Position numbers and translations under genes: made by a program
In this document: positions 24,358-33,755 of the stretch, in pieces
Numbering within the stretch: the first letter of the stretch is position 1
Layout: every line of letters begins with the position of its first letter
The notes under the pieces: generated by a model
Told to the model about the DNA's origin: nothing
What the model saw: the letters and a program-made list of their open reading frames with translations, nothing else
Database searches by the model: none
NCBI GenBank assembly: GCA_020723385.1
Contig: DYIZ01000049.1
Location: forward strand, 1 to 37,779
DNA length: 37,779 nt
Direction of reading: 5' to 3'
Source of the DNA: Candidatus Aquidulcis sp.
GTDB lineage: Bacteria > Chloroflexota > Anaerolineae > Anaerolineales > UBA4823

Positions 24358-27168
24358 ATGACACTTCCTCTGTTCGCGGTGACATTCGGCGAGATGCTCA
24401 AATATCTGCGGCGGAGAGCGCACCTGACCCAACGCGATCTCTCGATTGCAGTCGGTTATACCGAAGGCCATATCTGCAGGATGGAGAAAAACGAGCGCTT
24501 GCCTGATCTGACAACGGTTGCGGCGCGCTTCATCCCTGCGCTTGATCTGGAAGATGAGCCTGGCTTATTGGAACGATTCCTTCAACTGGCAGCGCAAGCT
24601 GAGGGCGGGCGGCAGTTGACGAGTGTGACGATCAATCAGGTGACCATTGAGCATTATGTCGAACGGGAGATTGGCGCTCTCGAGCAGGTTCCATCCCGCT
24701 TGGCGCATTACGTTACCCGTTTGGCCCTGGTGCGTCGGGTGAACCGAATCTTATCCGAAGAGCGGGGAGTGATATTGTGTGGCATGCCGGGAACCGGGAA
24801 GACGGCATTGGCTGCTGCAATCGCCCGCGAAAATAAATCGGATATGATATTCTGGCACACATTCACAAGCGGGGTGAACACCAGCCCTGAGGTCATAATC
24901 AGGCAGTTAGCTTTATTTTTCTTGGGCCACGGGCAGACGCAAGTCAGGCCGCTGGTCGAGCGACACAGCGAGGTTCGCCCCATACCGCTGGATCAACAGA
25001 TGATGCTCATCCGGCAGGCCTTGATGCGAACGCCTGCCTTGCTGTGTTTCGACGATGCTCATTTGTTGCTCGAAGAGGAAGACAGCTTATCGCTGCTCCG
25101 CCACCTGAGCACAACGATGTCAGCATCTCTTCTGCTGACCACTCGCCAGGATTTGCCGCTGCCGGTGAGACATGTCAAGCTGGGGGGATTAGAGCGGGGA
25201 GAGGCGCGTGAGTTGGTTGAGCGATTGGGTATCAGCCTCGAAACGAGTGTATTGGATAGTCTCATGACCAGGACTGGCTGCAACCCGATGCTGCTCCGGC
25301 TGGCCGTGGGGCAATTGCTCGATACCCAGGTTGATGCTGATGCCTTTGTCGAAAGCATTGCGACACAACCGCAAATGGCCTCGTATTTACTGAGTGCAGT
25401 GGTGCACGGTCTGTCGCCCGAGACGCTCTGGTTGGTTGAGCTGATATCGGTCTTCCGACAACCAATAAATCTTTATGATGAAATGCTTGGTGAGCTGGTT
25501 GCGGAGGCCAATCAACACTGTATTCTCGATGATGCTATCAATGAACTGCAAAGTCGTCACTTGATTGACGATATGCACCGGGCTATGTTGCACCCGTTGG
25601 TGCGGGATCATCTTTATATGACGTTGTCAGCGGATGTTCCACAGAAGAAACGATATCATCGCATCGCCGCTGTGTGGCTTGAGCGAGCGATTGGCGATAT
25701 CGTCGAAGCAGCCTATCATTGGGTGCGCGCCGGGGATGTGGAGCAAGCGGCTGAGATTATAAGCGATCAGAGTGAGATGCTATTCGACCGAGGGCAAGCG
25801 CAAGCTGTAGTCCAAATCGTGGATGAGGCGTTAGAGCAATTACGGCGCAAGCGCAGCGATACGAAGAACTTGCGTCGCAGCTTGCTGACCGCCCGCGGCG
25901 ATTTGTTACGCGGCACCTCCCGTGCCGCAGAGGCCGAGACCAATTACCGTGAAGCTCTGGCATTGGCGCAACACCTCCCATCGGTTCGAGCGCAGATCGT
26001 GCGCAGCCTGGCGCTCATCCTTGGCCAGCGCAGCCAGTCTGCAGAAGGGCTGCGCCTGTGCCAATCTGCATTCGCTGACCTCTCGGAGGGGGATACCGTG
26101 CTTCGGGCGCGGTTAGCCTCGATCCAATGCCGGTTACACCTGGCGTTGTCACAGTACAACGAGGCTGAGAAAATTGCCCAAATGGCCCTCGATCTATCCG
26201 ATCAATTCGCGGAGTTCTTGCCACAATTAGCTGATGATGTTCGATCTCGCGCTGAGCGTACCTTGGGTTGGATCAGTTATACCCGCCATCCGCAAGGGAC
26301 CGAGGCGTTGACCCATATCCGCAGGGCATTGGAATGTGCTCGGCGCGCCAATCTGCGGGTTGTCGAAAATGCGGCATTGTCTAACATGGCCACTATCCTC
26401 ACTGAGCGGGGTGATCTGGATCAGGCGCAGCAAGTTTATCTGGAAGCGCTCAAGGGGGTTGAAGCCCTGGGTGATTTGTACAATAAAGCAGCTATTTTGC
26501 ACAACTTGGGTATTCTTCACAACAACCGTGAGGAATTCGACGTTGCTCTCGCCTACTATGAACAGGCCGGCCAAATCGAACGGGAAGTCGGCGATTGGGA
26601 AGGTTTGCTTAGCTCGGAGGAAGCGCGTGCCGGGATTTTCCTGTCGTTGGGTAAATTAAACGAAGCACGCGCTGTGCTCGATGCAGCACTGGCGGAAGAT
26701 CGAGGGTCGTCCGACACCTGGACACTGGGTACCTGTTTGTGTTTATTGGTGGAGGTTCAATTATTGCAAGGTGAATTGGAAACCGCACGGTCAACCGCGC
26801 AACGCTTGCTGGCGCTGCCAGGTATTCAGGATAACGCCCGTATTCGTGCTTGGGCGTTGAGCAATCTCGGTCTGGTGCAGATCGTCAGCGGTGAATTGGC
26901 GACTGCGCAAATCACGATGGCTGGCCCAGCCCCGGAGGATCTAGGGATTGAGTTAACTTTACGGTGGCAATTGGTTCGGGCCGCGGTTGCCCTGGCGTGT
27001 GGCCGCCTGGCTGAGGCGCAGGCGTTGGCTCATACGGTGATTGAGGCCGCAGAACGCCAAAATCATCCCCAGGTTACCCTTCCAGCAGAACGACTGATTG
27101 CCAATCCGGGGCTACCCCTGACCGACTATATTCGACTAATCTTGATGGGCGATCCAAATCGAGAATAG
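24358..27168 (+). CDS. XRE-type HTH, STAND ATPase and TPR multidomain regulator
   Basis: A 936-residue cytoplasmic protein. An N-terminal XRE/Cro-type helix-turn-helix (about 8-65) shows MLKYLRRRAHLTQRDLSIAV and ICRMEKNERLPDL. A STAND-type NTPase domain has Walker A GMPGTGKTA (142-150) and Walker B LLCFDDAHLL (228 on). The C-terminal half (about 480-930) is helical repeats of TPR type, for example ALEGVEAL-like units, NKAAILHNLGILHNNREEFDVALAYYEQAG and YNEAEKIAQMALDLSD. Such proteins act as ligand- or partner-gated transcription switches. It starts 39 nt after the kinase-FGE gene with AAGGG 6 nt before the ATG, so the two are probably one transcript and may form a signalling pair (inference). 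The ligand and targets are unknown. Confidence 0.88.
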   Translation: MTLPLFAVTFGEMLKYLRRRAHLTQRDLSIAVGYTEGHICRMEKNERLPDLTTVAARFIPALDLEDEPGLLERFLQLAAQAEGGRQLTSVTINQVTIEHYVEREIGALEQVPSRLAHYVTRLALVRRVNRILSEERGVILCGMPGTGKTALAAAIARENKSDMIFWHTFTSGVNTSPEVIIRQLALFFLGHGQTQVRPLVERHSEVRPIPLDQQMMLIRQALMRTPALLCFDDAHLLLEEEDSLSLLRHLSTTMSASLLLTTRQDLPLPVRHVKLGGLERGEARELVERLGISLETSVLDSLMTRTGCNPMLLRLAVGQLLDTQVDADAFVESIATQPQMASYLLSAVVHGLSPETLWLVELISVFRQPINLYDEMLGELVAEANQHCILDDAINELQSRHLIDDMHRAMLHPLVRDHLYMTLSADVPQKKRYHRIAAVWLERAIGDIVEAAYHWVRAGDVEQAAEIISDQSEMLFDRGQAQAVVQIVDEALEQLRRKRSDTKNLRRSLLTARGDLLRGTSRAAEAETNYREALALAQHLPSVRAQIVRSLALILGQRSQSAEGLRLCQSAFADLSEGDTVLRARLASIQCRLHLALSQYNEAEKIAQMALDLSDQFAEFLPQLADDVRSRAERTLGWISYTRHPQGTEALTHIRRALECARRANLRVVENAALSNMATILTERGDLDQAQQVYLEALKGVEALGDLYNKAAILHNLGILHNNREEFDVALAYYEQAGQIEREVGDWEGLLSSEEARAGIFLSLGKLNEARAVLDAALAEDRGSSDTWTLGTCLCLLVEVQLLQGELETARSTAQRLLALPGIQDNARIRAWALSNLGLVQIVSGELATAQITMAGPAPEDLGIELTLRWQLVRAAVALACGRLAEAQALAHTVIEAAERQNHPQVTLPAERLIANPGLPLTDYIRLILMGDPNRE

Positions 27169-27175
27169 GGAACAG

Positions 27176-27213
27176 CTTCGACAGGCGTTTGAACCCCCCA
27201 ACGCCTGTCGAAG
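27176..27213. terminator. Bidirectional terminator hairpin between convergent genes
   Basis: A perfect 14-bp stem, CTTCGACAGGCGTT (27176-27189) with AACGCCTGTCGAAG (27200-27213), has a 10-nt loop. It lies exactly in the 64-nt gap between the stop of the STAND gene and the stop of the large minus-strand surface gene. No T-run follows on either side. Confidence 0.6.
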
Positions 27214-27232
27214 GAGCGTTTCGAGATAGATG

Positions 27233-30200
27233 CTATCTCATGATGATCGGCAAAAAGACCTGGTGTAGTAAATAGACTGTGAATGACACCAGGTTGCTGC
27301 GACCGCCGCCAGGGAGTGGGTTGGTGACCGAGATGCTGTTCAAGGTAGGCGGCCATAACTGGTCGGATGTACTGATTGTTACCTGCAAGTGCGTGCTGTC
27401 AATAAATTGTGTTGGACGGTCGCTGCCATTCCATTGAACGGTCGCGCCTTCCACAAAGTTCATACCCGTGATGGTGATGGTGAAGGGTGAGCTATTGACG
27501 CGCGGTGATAGTACATAAGCGGGAGAGATTCCTGTGATCGTAGGCGCCGGGTTCCATCCTGGAGGGCAGACAAACAGACTGGCTGTATTGGAGTCGGCGT
27601 CGGTGCCATTGCTGACCTTTATGCTCAGGGTGCCGGCTTGCGCCAGCAAATCCTCGGTGATCATCAGACGCAAGTGGGTGCTGCTGACGAACTGAACATT
27701 CTGCGCTTCCACGTTGTTTACCCATACCTCTGAGGCGGCCTGGAAATTTGCGCCATAGATATCCATCATGAAGGATTCCGCGCCTGCTTTTGCTCCAACA
27801 GGGGTGATAAAGCTGATGGATGGAATGGGCTTGGGGGAAACGGCGAAGGATTGGTCCGCGGCCAGCGGAGAAAACACTTCGAAAACCAGGTAGTTGAAAG
27901 ATTTGCCGCCGCCGGGCGCAGGATTTACGACGCGGATCGAATGCTCGGCGGGGTAATTCAACCAGCCGGCCGGGATGGTAGTCTCTACCTCGGTTTCGTT
28001 CACGTATGTCGTTTCCAGAGGAACCTGGTCGAAAGTCACTTGCGCTCCAGGGATGAAGCCCGCGCCTTTGACAGTGATCGTTTGGCTTTCGTCAGTTTCC
28101 ATGGATGATGCAGGTAGTAAAGCGTAGAGAGTGGGTTGAGGGTTGGCTGTCTGGAAAACTGCTACCGCGTTATCTGCCGCGCCTGTTGCGATGACGAAGT
28201 TGCCATCAGGAGACACAGCCACGTAAACGGTGTGACCGAGGGCTGGAACCCCGGATGTGTCGCGCGGATATTCCTGGTTGAGCCATATCAAATGGGTTTT
28301 GGTATCCCGTTTGAATTCCACCAGCGTTTCATCGGTGGTAGCGACAACATAGACGTGCTTTCCATCGGGGCTGACAGCCACCCCTCGCGCCCCTGCCAGC
28401 CCGCTGACCCCGAAGACGCCTTCAAGGAAGGCGTAGGGCAAATGCACCTCGCCCGTTGCTGGGTCGCGGATGAAGGTGATGAGAGAGCCATCAACAGCGC
28501 CGGTAACGTAAACATTGGCGCCATCCGGGCTAACCGCCACGCCAAAGGCGCCGCGCAGCCCTACCATTGGGAAACAGAGGGGGCATGTCGCTGTATCCTG
28601 GGTATCCCATTGCCAACGCGTTTGGATGGGCGTCAGCTCGCCCGTCAGCAGATTCCGTTGGTAGACTGCCAGGGTTCCGGTAGTATCTGGATCATCGGTA
28701 TAAACCGTTACATACAGATTCTTGCCGTCAGGGCTGATAGCAATGCTGACCGGGTCATTCAACGGGTGCGCACCGTCTGATGTGGCGGTGACTGCACCAA
28801 CAAACGAAAATTTGGTAGGCGCGGATTCATCATGCTCGAAAATAGCAATACTATCGCTGTGAGAGCCTGCAACATAGACAAACCGGCCATCAGGGCTGAA
28901 GTCAACATCCAGGGGGTACTCCATCCCGCTGACGCCGCCAGATCCATTTTGAGCAGAACCCAGGTAGGTCAGGCTTCCACTGCCGCTATCCCGCTGATAG
29001 AAAACGATTGCATTGCTGACTGCGCCGGTGACGAGGACGTAACGGTCATCTGGACTTACCGCGATCCCATGCGTGTTGTTCAAGCTGGAATGGGAATTAA
29101 ACCCAGCATACTCATAGCCATCTATGCCGTCGTCCAAGACGCCTTTCTTAAGCGTGATAACCTGACCACCTATCGTATGATTGCCGACCACATAGGCATT
29201 TTGACCATCTGAGCTGAAGGCCACGCCAAATGGATTGGTCAAATCGTTAGTCAGGTCTTGGGTATGCAAGTTTTGAGTATTGGCCAGATCAGCAAGACTG
29301 GGCTGTGCGCCGGCGCAGTTGAGGTTGAAAGCGACCGTTGGTTGTGAAGGGTCGTTAGTTGTCAGAGTCAACTGGCCGGTCAGCAAGCCGATTTGAGAGG
29401 GTGTGCAGGTCGGCGTAACGATTTGCTGGTTGCCTGGGGTAATGCTGAAAGGCGTTGGCGGGAAATTCGGCGATATATCGCTGGCGCCAGACCAGGTGAC
29501 GGACTCAATGGTGAGCGAGGCCTTACCGATGTTGATAATGGTCAAGTCGCTCGCGGCTATATCTCCAACCGTTGCCACACCAAACTCGAGTGAGGCTGGC
29601 AAAGCAGGGAGTGAGGCAAATACCGGCTGGGGGGTCGGCGTCCCTTCGCAGAGCAGAGAATAGGTTGCCTCGGGTTTGTCGGTATCGTTGCTCGAAAAGC
29701 TCAATTGACTTTCCAGTAGCCCTACGCTGGTCGGATGACAGGATAAGGTAATCACCTTTTCTTGGGCTGGCTCTATCTCGATTGGGAAGGCGTCGGATAA
29801 ATTGAAGTGGGATGTGTCCCCCAGGTTGGGGTCGCTGATGGTGAGTTTAAAAGTCCCCGTATTTTTGACAGTAAAACTGGTGGTAAGATCGGTATTGACC
29901 TCAACGCTGCCAAAGTTGAGCGGGCCAGGGGGCAGGGGCATAGCGTCGAAGTGAGGGGCGTACGGAGGCACTTCGACTGCCCCAACATCACACGCCTGGC
30001 TGCCGGTGTGATTGGCATCCTTGGGGCGTTTGGTCCCGGTGGCATCCTCGTTGTGGACAGCCGGATCGTTGCAGATGGCAGAGTCTCCATAATCTACCGC
30101 GGGACTGTCGTGCGCCGGCATGTGGGTGGTAAGCACCGGCAGACCGCCGCCATTGAAAGCCAGCCCGCCTAATTTAGGATCTACCCCTTGCTGGTCTGAA

Positions 30201-31651
30201 GCTGCTGATACACAGCTTGTATCCCTGGCAATATTATGTCCCAGTGAGATCACACCATCCATGGAGCAGAGCGGCGACAACAGGCCATCAATGATGGTAT
30301 TGCCGATGCGAACCTCGGTCGAATCATTGGAGAGAATGGCGCTGGCTAAAATGGGAGCAGCTATATTGTTTTCAAATGTGCTGTTAAGGATCGTCGCGGT
30401 CGTTGACCCGCTGAGATGGAGCGCGCCGCCTTCTACAGTGGCTATATTGGCGCTAAAAGTTGTGTTGGCAATCGAGACGGCGCCATTGGAAGCAGCAATT
30501 GCCCCGCCGTTTCCGCCCTGGGCAAAATTCGATAAAAAGGTGCTGGAGGCGATTTTCAGCCGCCCTAAATTCTTGATTGCGCCGCCATCCATCGCAGAAC
30601 CAGTGTCGCCTGCCAGATTGCCATCGAACAATGTGCTGGTGATTGCCGCAGTCGCGTTGATGTTATTGACCAACGCGCCGCCCTGGCCCTGCAGGCCGAT
30701 GTTGGCGTTGAAGGCGCTGCGCTGGATCTCAAGGATACCGGCAGAGTTGAAAACTGCTCCGCCTCCCAGGTTGTTCGGGTTGCCTCCCACGCTGTTGCCA
30801 GTGAAAATGGAATCGTTGATCGAAGCCTTGCCCTCGTTCTTTTCGAGATAGATCGCCCCGCCAGCAATCGCCTGGTTGCCCGTGAAGGTCGAAGCCTCGC
30901 TTTTGAACGATCCGACGCCGGACATATAGACAGCGCCGCCCAGCCCTGGCGATTCATTTTCTCCGGTGGCGCGGTTGCTGATGAAGGATGTGCCGATGAG
31001 ACTCAGCTCACCATTGGAATCAATCGCCCCGCCGGTGCTTTCGGCCACGTTATTGGTGAAAAACGAGCCGATCACGGTGATCGAAGCGTGGTTGACATCA
31101 TGGATGGCCGGCCCCGAGCCGGTCGTGTAGGAGTTTTTCAGCGATACGGCTACCAGGGTCAGCTTTGCATTCGTTCCCGTCTGGAAAATGTGGGTATCCT
31201 TGCCTGGGCTGCCCTGGATGGCAATCGGGCCAACGATCACCGTTTCACCGTAAATAAACGGGAGATCCATGCCTGGGGGAATTGTGATCGTGCTGGCAGC
31301 CGTGTTCAGGCTGAAGCCGATGATATTCATGGCGTTGGCTTTTGCTTTACAATCCATATAATCTGGCGAACCGCCGCTATTGGCCTGGAAGACAGCTTGC
31401 AGCGCTTCGTAAAGGTCACACTTGCCATCCAACTCGCCAGAAATGGTAGGCGTTTCCACGTAGATATTCGGCAGGGGTAAATCGAAGTCGGGCGCATTGA
31501 CCGCCATCGGGTGGCCTTCGTTCGCCGAGGGGGCAAGCGACGCCTGGCTGGACGCAAACGCCCCTGGCTGTGAGGGGATTGCCATGACCAACAGGGTCAG
31601 AATGATCACGGCTGTTTTGCACTTCTTTTGGATCGAGCTTGATCTAAACAT
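27233..31651 (-). CDS. Large secreted surface protein: beta-helix repeats, choice-of-anchor D, beta-propeller and IPT/TIG domains
   Basis: A 1472-residue exported protein with a signal peptide (KTAVIILTLLVMAIP). After a segment like the CSLREAI motif (CDLYEALQAVFQAN) comes a right-handed beta-helix region of Pmp-type repeats (about 160-470, many F-x-x-N and GGAI motifs). Two choice-of-anchor D domains follow (about 590-790, LNFGSVEVN and LEFGVATVG). Then comes a lactonase-like propeller (about 800-1180, repeated VAVSPDGKHVYV-type strands), and finally IPT/TIG domains (about 1180-1460, ITGISPAYVLS). The C terminus is VFLPIIMR, like those of two other exoproteins nearby. AAGGAG lies 5 nt before the ATG. 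It is the last gene of a three-gene unit. An adhesion or matrix role is likely but not shown. Confidence 0.9.
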   Translation of the reverse strand: MFRSSSIQKKCKTAVIILTLLVMAIPSQPGAFASSQASLAPSANEGHPMAVNAPDFDLPLPNIYVETPTISGELDGKCDLYEALQAVFQANSGGSPDYMDCKAKANAMNIIGFSLNTAASTITIPPGMDLPFIYGETVIVGPIAIQGSPGKDTHIFQTGTNAKLTLVAVSLKNSYTTGSGPAIHDVNHASITVIGSFFTNNVAESTGGAIDSNGELSLIGTSFISNRATGENESPGLGGAVYMSGVGSFKSEASTFTGNQAIAGGAIYLEKNEGKASINDSIFTGNSVGGNPNNLGGGAVFNSAGILEIQRSAFNANIGLQGQGGALVNNINATAAITSTLFDGNLAGDTGSAMDGGAIKNLGRLKIASSTFLSNFAQGGNGGAIAASNGAVSIANTTFSANIATVEGGALHLSGSTTATILNSTFENNIAAPILASAILSNDSTEVRIGNTIIDGLLSPLCSMDGVISLGHNIARDTSCVSAASDQQGVDPKLGGLAFNGGGLPVLTTHMPAHDSPAVDYGDSAICNDPAVHNEDATGTKRPKDANHTGSQACDVGAVEVPPYAPHFDAMPLPPGPLNFGSVEVNTDLTTSFTVKNTGTFKLTISDPNLGDTSHFNLSDAFPIEIEPAQEKVITLSCHPTSVGLLESQLSFSSNDTDKPEATYSLLCEGTPTPQPVFASLPALPASLEFGVATVGDIAASDLTIINIGKASLTIESVTWSGASDISPNFPPTPFSITPGNQQIVTPTCTPSQIGLLTGQLTLTTNDPSQPTVAFNLNCAGAQPSLADLANTQNLHTQDLTNDLTNPFGVAFSSDGQNAYVVGNHTIGGQVITLKKGVLDDGIDGYEYAGFNSHSSLNNTHGIAVSPDDRYVLVTGAVSNAIVFYQRDSGSGSLTYLGSAQNGSGGVSGMEYPLDVDFSPDGRFVYVAGSHSDSIAIFEHDESAPTKFSFVGAVTATSDGAHPLNDPVSIAISPDGKNLYVTVYTDDPDTTGTLAVYQRNLLTGELTPIQTRWQWDTQDTATCPLCFPMVGLRGAFGVAVSPDGANVYVTGAVDGSLITFIRDPATGEVHLPYAFLEGVFGVSGLAGARGVAVSPDGKHVYVVATTDETLVEFKRDTKTHLIWLNQEYPRDTSGVPALGHTVYVAVSPDGNFVIATGAADNAVAVFQTANPQPTLYALLPASSMETDESQTITVKGAGFIPGAQVTFDQVPLETTYVNETEVETTIPAGWLNYPAEHSIRVVNPAPGGGKSFNYLVFEVFSPLAADQSFAVSPKPIPSISFITPVGAKAGAESFMMDIYGANFQAASEVWVNNVEAQNVQFVSSTHLRLMITEDLLAQAGTLSIKVSNGTDADSNTASLFVCPPGWNPAPTITGISPAYVLSPRVNSSPFTITITGMNFVEGATVQWNGSDRPTQFIDSTHLQVTISTSDQLWPPTLNSISVTNPLPGGGRSNLVSFTVYLLHQVFLPIIMR

Positions 31652-31688
31652 ACTGTCTCCTTAATTTCTGAAAAACGGTCCGCGATTC

Positions 31689-31982
31689 TCAGCGCACAAC
31701 CAGCGGTAAAAAGATTTCCATCAGCAGCTTGATCCCGCTCGGCCAGAAACCTCCAGCAAGCGAATAGTCACCGCCGCTCGATGCGCCAGCATCGGCCTGT
31801 CCTATGGTTCCGCCGAGCGAGTAGTCTCCGCCGGCGCTGAAGGTCGCCCCGCCGGCGTCTATCGTGTACCAGGTGAGATCGTATTCGCCTCCCGCCTGGG
31901 ATGCGGCGGCTGGATGGTTTAACATGGATGTGAGCAGGAGCGCAAGCAGCGCCAATACGATAATCTTGCGAGCGCCCATCAT
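31689..31982 (-). CDS. Small secreted protein with twin GGDYSL repeats and C-terminal LPLVVR tail
   Basis: A 97-residue exported protein. The signal peptide is ARKIIVLALLALLLTSMLNHPAAA. The mature part has two imperfect repeats, SAGGDYSLGGTIGQADAG and SSGGDYSLAGGFWPSG, a pattern I know from small exported proteins of Chloroflexota and planctomycetes with no known function. The end is MEIFLPLVVR. The start ATG at 31982 overlaps the stop of the upstream gene (TAATG) and is preceded by GGGAGGGG; the next codon is also ATG. The frame extends to 32054 upstream but without sense. It sits between the repeat-head protein and the giant surface protein in one operon. Confidence 0.85.
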   Translation of the reverse strand: MMGARKIIVLALLALLLTSMLNHPAAASQAGGEYDLTWYTIDAGGATFSAGGDYSLGGTIGQADAGASSGGDYSLAGGFWPSGIKLLMEIFLPLVVR

Positions 31983-33685
31983 TATGCCCCTCCCTTCTGT
32001 CGCCACAGCCCAACGCCGCCCAGCAGCGCGGTTGCGCCGAGTAGATTGAACCAATTGAAGGGCGTTGAGGTGCTGGCCGGCGTTTGTTTCTGTTCCAATT
32101 GAGCCACGCGCGCCTCCAAATCGGATATTTGCTGGTCTTTCTCCTGCACGATTTGATACAGCCCCTGGATTGAGTTGAGCGCAACGCTATCCAGATCCAT
32201 GCTGCTAAAACCTTTTTGGTCGCCGTTACTCAAGCCGAAAGCAGCATTGAAATCCTCCGCGATGGGGCTGAAATGTTTTACGCTCGGATCAGCCTCGTTT
32301 GGCGTCCATTGCATAATGGGCACCGTTGCCAGTTGGTCGAGAGTTGTGCGTCCATTCAATTGGATGGAGTTGTCCTTCGACCTGTCATTATTATCATAGC
32401 AATACCATCCGTTTGAAGTTTTATGTAAATGGCACCCCACTGGTAAATGGCCCTCTCCATCAATATCAACGCTTAAAAAGACGCCGCCGGTTGCACGCAC
32501 CTCGAATGTATTTTCTAAATATGTTGTGAAATCAAAAGGGTTGTCGTCAGCGAAGATGAAACTTCCGTCATGGTTGGCTTTGGCGCGAAAACCTGCCGCG
32601 AAGCTGTATGCTCCGGAGGCTGTGTTATAGGCGCCCCCTGGCACGGTGGCGCGGTAGCCGCTGGCCTCGTTAGCATAGCCGCCGCCGACCACGCTTGACG
32701 CATTGGTAGCCCAGTTGTCATAACCACCCCCTACCGTCGCATAGGCGCCGCTGGCAAAATTCTTCTGCCCGCCCGTTATTGCAGCATAGTCGCCGGTTGA
32801 ATAGTTGTAATGTCCGCCGCCAACGACTGACTGGCCTCCGCTGGCCTGGTTCATGTTACCTCCGCCGACCGTATCGTAGTTTTGGCTGGCGAGGTTATCC
32901 GAACCGCCCGCTACCGTTGCGCCCCCGCCGATGGCGGTGTTTTCCCAACCGCCTCCAACAACCGATGAGCCGCCGCTGGCTTCATTGCTGTAACCGCCAG
33001 AGACGGTGTCATAATCTTTATTGTCATTCTCTTTACCGGTGGTATTCCCATTGCCTCCGCCCACAACGCCGTAATAACCAAAAGCAGAGTTGTTCAAACC
33101 CCCACCGATAGTAGCATAATCGGCTTTAACCTGATTGGGGTAGCTTGAATTGCCGCCCCCGCTGATCGTGGAGCCTAATACCCCCGTTGGAATGAGGTTG
33201 CCCCAATATCCGCCGATGATGTTGGGGCTGACGCTATTTTGTTGGGTGTACAGCCCAGGAAGCGACAGGGCCAACGGGGCAGGCGTCAGCGGCTGGAGGG
33301 GCGCCAGCGAGGTGTAGCTCCCGCTTCCCGCCGGGCAGCGCACGGCAATGCCTAACCAGCTCGCCGCGCCGGTAAAAGCGCCTTTTCCAAAATCAATCTG
33401 CACGGTAAACAGGCCATCGGTAACAGCCACATTGCTGGCGTTCTGTGTGCTGCCGATTTGCGTCCCTGAGCTTTCCGCGTCGAATAAGCTGAATTGGAAA
33501 TCGCAGGTAGCGTTTACAGGGGCGCCATTGCTATTAAGCTGGCCCTGGTATGTAAAGGCTGTACCCACATTCGATGCGAGCGCGTTCGAGGGGAGATCAT
33601 TCGCTGGATGCGCCTGCGCTGCGCCAACTGCCAACATTGGAGTGAGCAGAATTGATATAACGATGACTAAGATTTTGTTTTTCAT
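31982..33685 (-). CDS. Surface protein with YadA/haemagglutinin-head-like 15-residue repeats and C-terminal membrane anchor
   Basis: A 567-residue exported protein. It has a signal peptide (KILVIVISILLTPMLAVGAAQA), then an N-terminal domain of about 110 residues (GTAFTYQGQLNSNGAPVNATCDF). Residues about 190-375 carry 15-residue repeats of the pattern x-x-V-V/A-G-G-G-x-x-N-x-A-S-G-x, as in trimeric autotransporter heads, which fold as left-handed beta-rolls. Near the C terminus a coiled coil (QGLYQIVQEKDQQISDLEARVAQLEQKQ) follows a stretch reminiscent of the S74-type intramolecular chaperone tail. The protein ends in a hydrophobic helix with basic tail (LWRQKGGA). Trimerisation is plausible. 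It is the first gene of a three-gene surface operon. A role in attachment is inferred. Confidence 0.85.
   Translation of the reverse strand: MKNKILVIVISILLTPMLAVGAAQAHPANDLPSNALASNVGTAFTYQGQLNSNGAPVNATCDFQFSLFDAESSGTQIGSTQNASNVAVTDGLFTVQIDFGKGAFTGAASWLGIAVRCPAGSGSYTSLAPLQPLTPAPLALSLPGLYTQQNSVSPNIIGGYWGNLIPTGVLGSTISGGGNSSYPNQVKADYATIGGGLNNSAFGYYGVVGGGNGNTTGKENDNKDYDTVSGGYSNEASGGSSVVGGGWENTAIGGGATVAGGSDNLASQNYDTVGGGNMNQASGGQSVVGGGHYNYSTGDYAAITGGQKNFASGAYATVGGGYDNWATNASSVVGGGYANEASGYRATVPGGAYNTASGAYSFAAGFRAKANHDGSFIFADDNPFDFTTYLENTFEVRATGGVFLSVDIDGEGHLPVGCHLHKTSNGWYCYDNNDRSKDNSIQLNGRTTLDQLATVPIMQWTPNEADPSVKHFSPIAEDFNAAFGLSNGDQKGFSSMDLDSVALNSIQGLYQIVQEKDQQISDLEARVAQLEQKQTPASTSTPFNWFNLLGATALLGGVGLWRQKGGA
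32560..33118 (-). repeat. Tandem 45-bp coding repeats (15-residue head repeats)
   Basis: About twelve degenerate 45-bp units encode the GGG-x-x-N-x-A-S-G head repeats of the surface protein. Recurrent DNA such as ccgccgccgaccac and gctggc is visible in successive units. One unit is lengthened (the segment with KENDNKD). Confidence 0.8.
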
Positions 33686-33755
33686 TCTCTTTTTCCTATA
33701 GTTCTCTGGATGATAACTGCTTTTTGTGCGAGGATTTTGAGTCTGCTAAAGAAAC

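Noticed and set aside
24358-27168. The STAND-TPR protein as an anti-phage Avs-type defence gene
   Set aside because: Its N-terminal domain is an XRE DNA-binding domain, not a nuclease, protease or other effector, and no defence genes lie nearby. A transcription switch is more likely.
32560-33118. Regular short repeats resembling a CRISPR or satellite array
   Set aside because: The 45-bp period is in frame and encodes the 15-residue head repeats. Units are degenerate, with no unique spacers.
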